Positions 62,951 to 64,000 of a stretch of DNA of 64,000 nucleotides are shown here, in pieces; the stretch's first letter is position 1; the number at the start of each line of letters is the position of its first letter. The notes under the pieces were generated by a model, which did no database searches, was not told the origin of the DNA, and saw only the letters and a program-made list of their open reading frames with translations. Made by a program: the position numbers and the translations under genes. Origin of the DNA: Bradyrhizobium mercantei (GTDB lineage Bacteria; Pseudomonadota; Alphaproteobacteria; Rhizobiales; Xanthobacteraceae). The DNA is taken from positions 371,964-435,963 of the forward strand of contig NZ_MKFI01000002.1 in NCBI RefSeq assembly GCF_001982635.1. The letters run 5' to 3'.

Positions 62951-63177
62951 TACTGGTCTCGTGCGAGCATGTCGCCGGCGCGTCCGTTCGCGGCAGGCTG
63001 CGCGATGGCGCGGTCGCTCAACGGCAGTGCGCGCTCGCGAAAGCTTGAGAATGCGGAGGCGGCGTGCAGTCGGCAAAACGCGTGCGCCCCCCTGCCCCGC
63101 GCCGCGTTTAGCTGCTATTTCTTGGCCGTCTCGCCCGAGCCCAAACAAAATCTCTGAATTCCCAGGAGGACAAGAAA

Positions 63178-63630
63178 ATGCGCTATCTGCACACCATGCT
63201 GCGCGTCCGCAATCTCGACGTCGCGATGAAATTCTATCAGGACGCGCTGGGGCTGAAGGAAGTGCGCCGTATCGACAATGAGAAGGGCCGCTTCACGCTG
63301 GTGTTTCTCTGCGCGGAGGAAGACCTCCATCTGCTCAAGTCGCTGCCGCAGACCCGCGGTGCACCGCTGGTCGAGCTGACCTACAATTGGGACGAGGAGA
63401 AGTACGGCGAGGACCGCCATTTCGGCCACCTCGCCTACGAGGTCGACGACATCTACGCGACCTGCGAGAGGCTGATGAAGATGGGCGTCACCATCAATCG
63501 TCCGCCGCGCGACGGCAACATGGCGTTCGTCCGTTCGCCGGACCTGCACTCGATCGAGATCCTGCAGAAGGGCGACCCGAAGGCGCCGGCCGAACCGTGG
63601 GCGTCGATGCCGAACACCGGCCACTGGTAA
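63178..63630 (+). CDS. gloA: Lactoylglutathione lyase (glyoxalase I)
   Basis: A 150-residue VOC enzyme that turns the methylglyoxal-glutathione hemithioacetal into S-lactoylglutathione. It begins MRYLHTMLRVRNLDVAMKFY; metal ligands H5, E66 (VELTYNW), H84 (HFGHLAYEV) and E127 (SIEIL) are all present, which supports an active nickel/zinc glyoxalase I. A strong CCAGGAGGACA ribosome-binding site precedes it. Monocistronic. Confidence 0.92.
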   Translation: MRYLHTMLRVRNLDVAMKFYQDALGLKEVRRIDNEKGRFTLVFLCAEEDLHLLKSLPQTRGAPLVELTYNWDEEKYGEDRHFGHLAYEVDDIYATCERLMKMGVTINRPPRDGNMAFVRSPDLHSIEILQKGDPKAPAEPWASMPNTGHW

Positions 63631-63749
63631 ACACCGCACCCGCGCGCACGTTCCTATCTGCGCCGCTCGCCCGGTGAGGAGCGATCGCGAGGAACGTGCC
63701 GCGGCCGTTGACGTTGCCTCCTCACAATCGACTGCGAGGAGGCAATGAG

Positions 63750-63830
63750 ATGGGAAAAGGAATTTTACTTTGGCTGTTGGGTGTACCGATTCCGGTGATC
63801 ATCGTGTTGTGGTTGTTGTTCGGTCACTGA
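63750..63830 (+). CDS. 26-residue membrane microprotein
   Basis: MGKGILLWLLGVPIPVIIVL then WLLFGH. It starts at 63750 after GAGGAGGCAATGAG, and a strong terminator follows 26 nt after the stop. It is essentially one membrane helix with a Gly-Lys start and a His end. I recall a recurring family of 'MGKGILLWLLG' microproteins in rhizobia, which I cannot confirm here. Too short for usual gene callers. Confidence 0.75.
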   Translation: MGKGILLWLLGVPIPVIIVLWLLFGH

Positions 63831-63856
63831 CTGCGTTCTAATGCCTGCGTATGAGC

Positions 63857-63891
63857 GAGGCTCTGCCGCGATGCGGCGGAGCCTCTTTTTT
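63857..63891 (+). terminator. Terminator after microprotein
   Basis: GAGGCTCTGCCGC / GCGGCGGAGCCTC, 13 pairs with a GAT loop, then TTTTTTG. One of the best terminators in the window. Confidence 0.92.
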
Positions 63892-63977
63892 GCTCTCGAT
63901 ACAATTCATCACGGGCTTTTCCCTGACGCTTCAGCTAAGAACGCGCGCAAAGCAAAACAGCGGGAAAGAAACGCGTG

Positions 63978-64000
63978 ATGGACAGCAAACTGACGATCTG
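63978..64000 (+). CDS. Possible start of a gene cut by the window edge
   Basis: ATG at 63978 with GGGAAAGAAA just upstream (MDSKLTI...). Seven codons are visible, so no function can be given. A chance ATG remains possible. Confidence 0.3.

Larger units (their letters stand above)
62356..63177. other. Gene-free stretch with repeat and three terminator-like hairpins
   Basis: About 820 nt. It holds structured repeat copy B and three successive hairpins followed by T-rich tracts (62660, 62792, 62910), with roughly 100-130 nt between them. No credible ORF. This may be a set of small RNA genes or relics; the ribosome-binding site of the glyoxalase (CAGGAGGACA) is at the end. Confidence 0.5.

Overview
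The window is GC-rich alphaproteobacterial chromosome, most likely from Bradyrhizobium or a close relative (Nitrobacteraceae). The evidence is the conserved block scpAB-tatABC-serS-surE-pcm-nlpD, the dgt-argS-SPOR-nagZ order, the leucine-degradation (liu/mcc) cluster, an NDUFS4-like complex I protein, and short palindromic repeats of the kind scattered through Bradyrhizobium genomes. I see no transposase, integrase, phage gene, rRNA or CRISPR array.

Layout. 1-2.3 kb: two AraC-type regulators, one cut by the window edge, flanking a DUF3574 protein. 2.3-3.6 kb: two small genes in an open intergenic stretch. 3.6-6.6 kb: trmFO, an unusual kinase-like protein carrying an acyl-CoA-synthetase-type C-terminal domain, and a DUF1488 protein. 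6.6-12.6 kb: the secretion group yajC-secD-secF followed by homologues of mitochondrial complex I assembly factors NDUFAF3 and NDUFAF6, then a DUF815 AAA+ ATPase and a YkgJ-type cysteine cluster protein. 12.6-30.8 kb: a porin, then a long minus-strand run of envelope, chromosome-segregation and translation genes (nlpD, pcm, surE, a proline-rich protein, serS, tatCBA, scpBA, nagZ, a SPOR protein, argS, dgt), closed by a plus-strand HesB/IscA-type iron-sulfur carrier.

30.9-41.3 kb: an RND efflux pair, a GNAT protein, xthA, a Sel1-repeat protein, ilvD and a PilZ-PAS-PAS-GGDEF diguanylate cyclase. 42-49.3 kb: a leucine/isovalerate catabolic cluster (ivd, mccB, mccA, HMG-CoA lyase, all minus) divergent from a TetR regulator and an Lrp-type regulator. 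Two matching 12-bp sites lie between ivd and tetR. 49.3-57.4 kb: NDUFS4-like protein, OpgC-type succinyltransferase, NodU-type carbamoyltransferase, a cyclase-family hydrolase and a 12-TPR GT41 (O-GlcNAc-transferase-like) protein. 57.7-64 kb: tRNA-Pro(UGG), DUF192, a double cold-shock protein, a sirtuin, several very small genes, a GrlR-like protein, a VOC-type glyoxalase and a gene-free stretch holding three successive terminator-like hairpins.

Most of the window is housekeeping. The items most worth a second look are the kinase/AMP-binding-C fusion (5.1-6.2 kb), the structured repeat pair at 57.6 and 62.5 kb, the terminator array at 62.6-62.95 kb, the 15-bp perfect inverted repeat before opgC, the paired operator-like sites in the liu region, and several micro-ORFs of 26-57 codons with good ribosome-binding sites.
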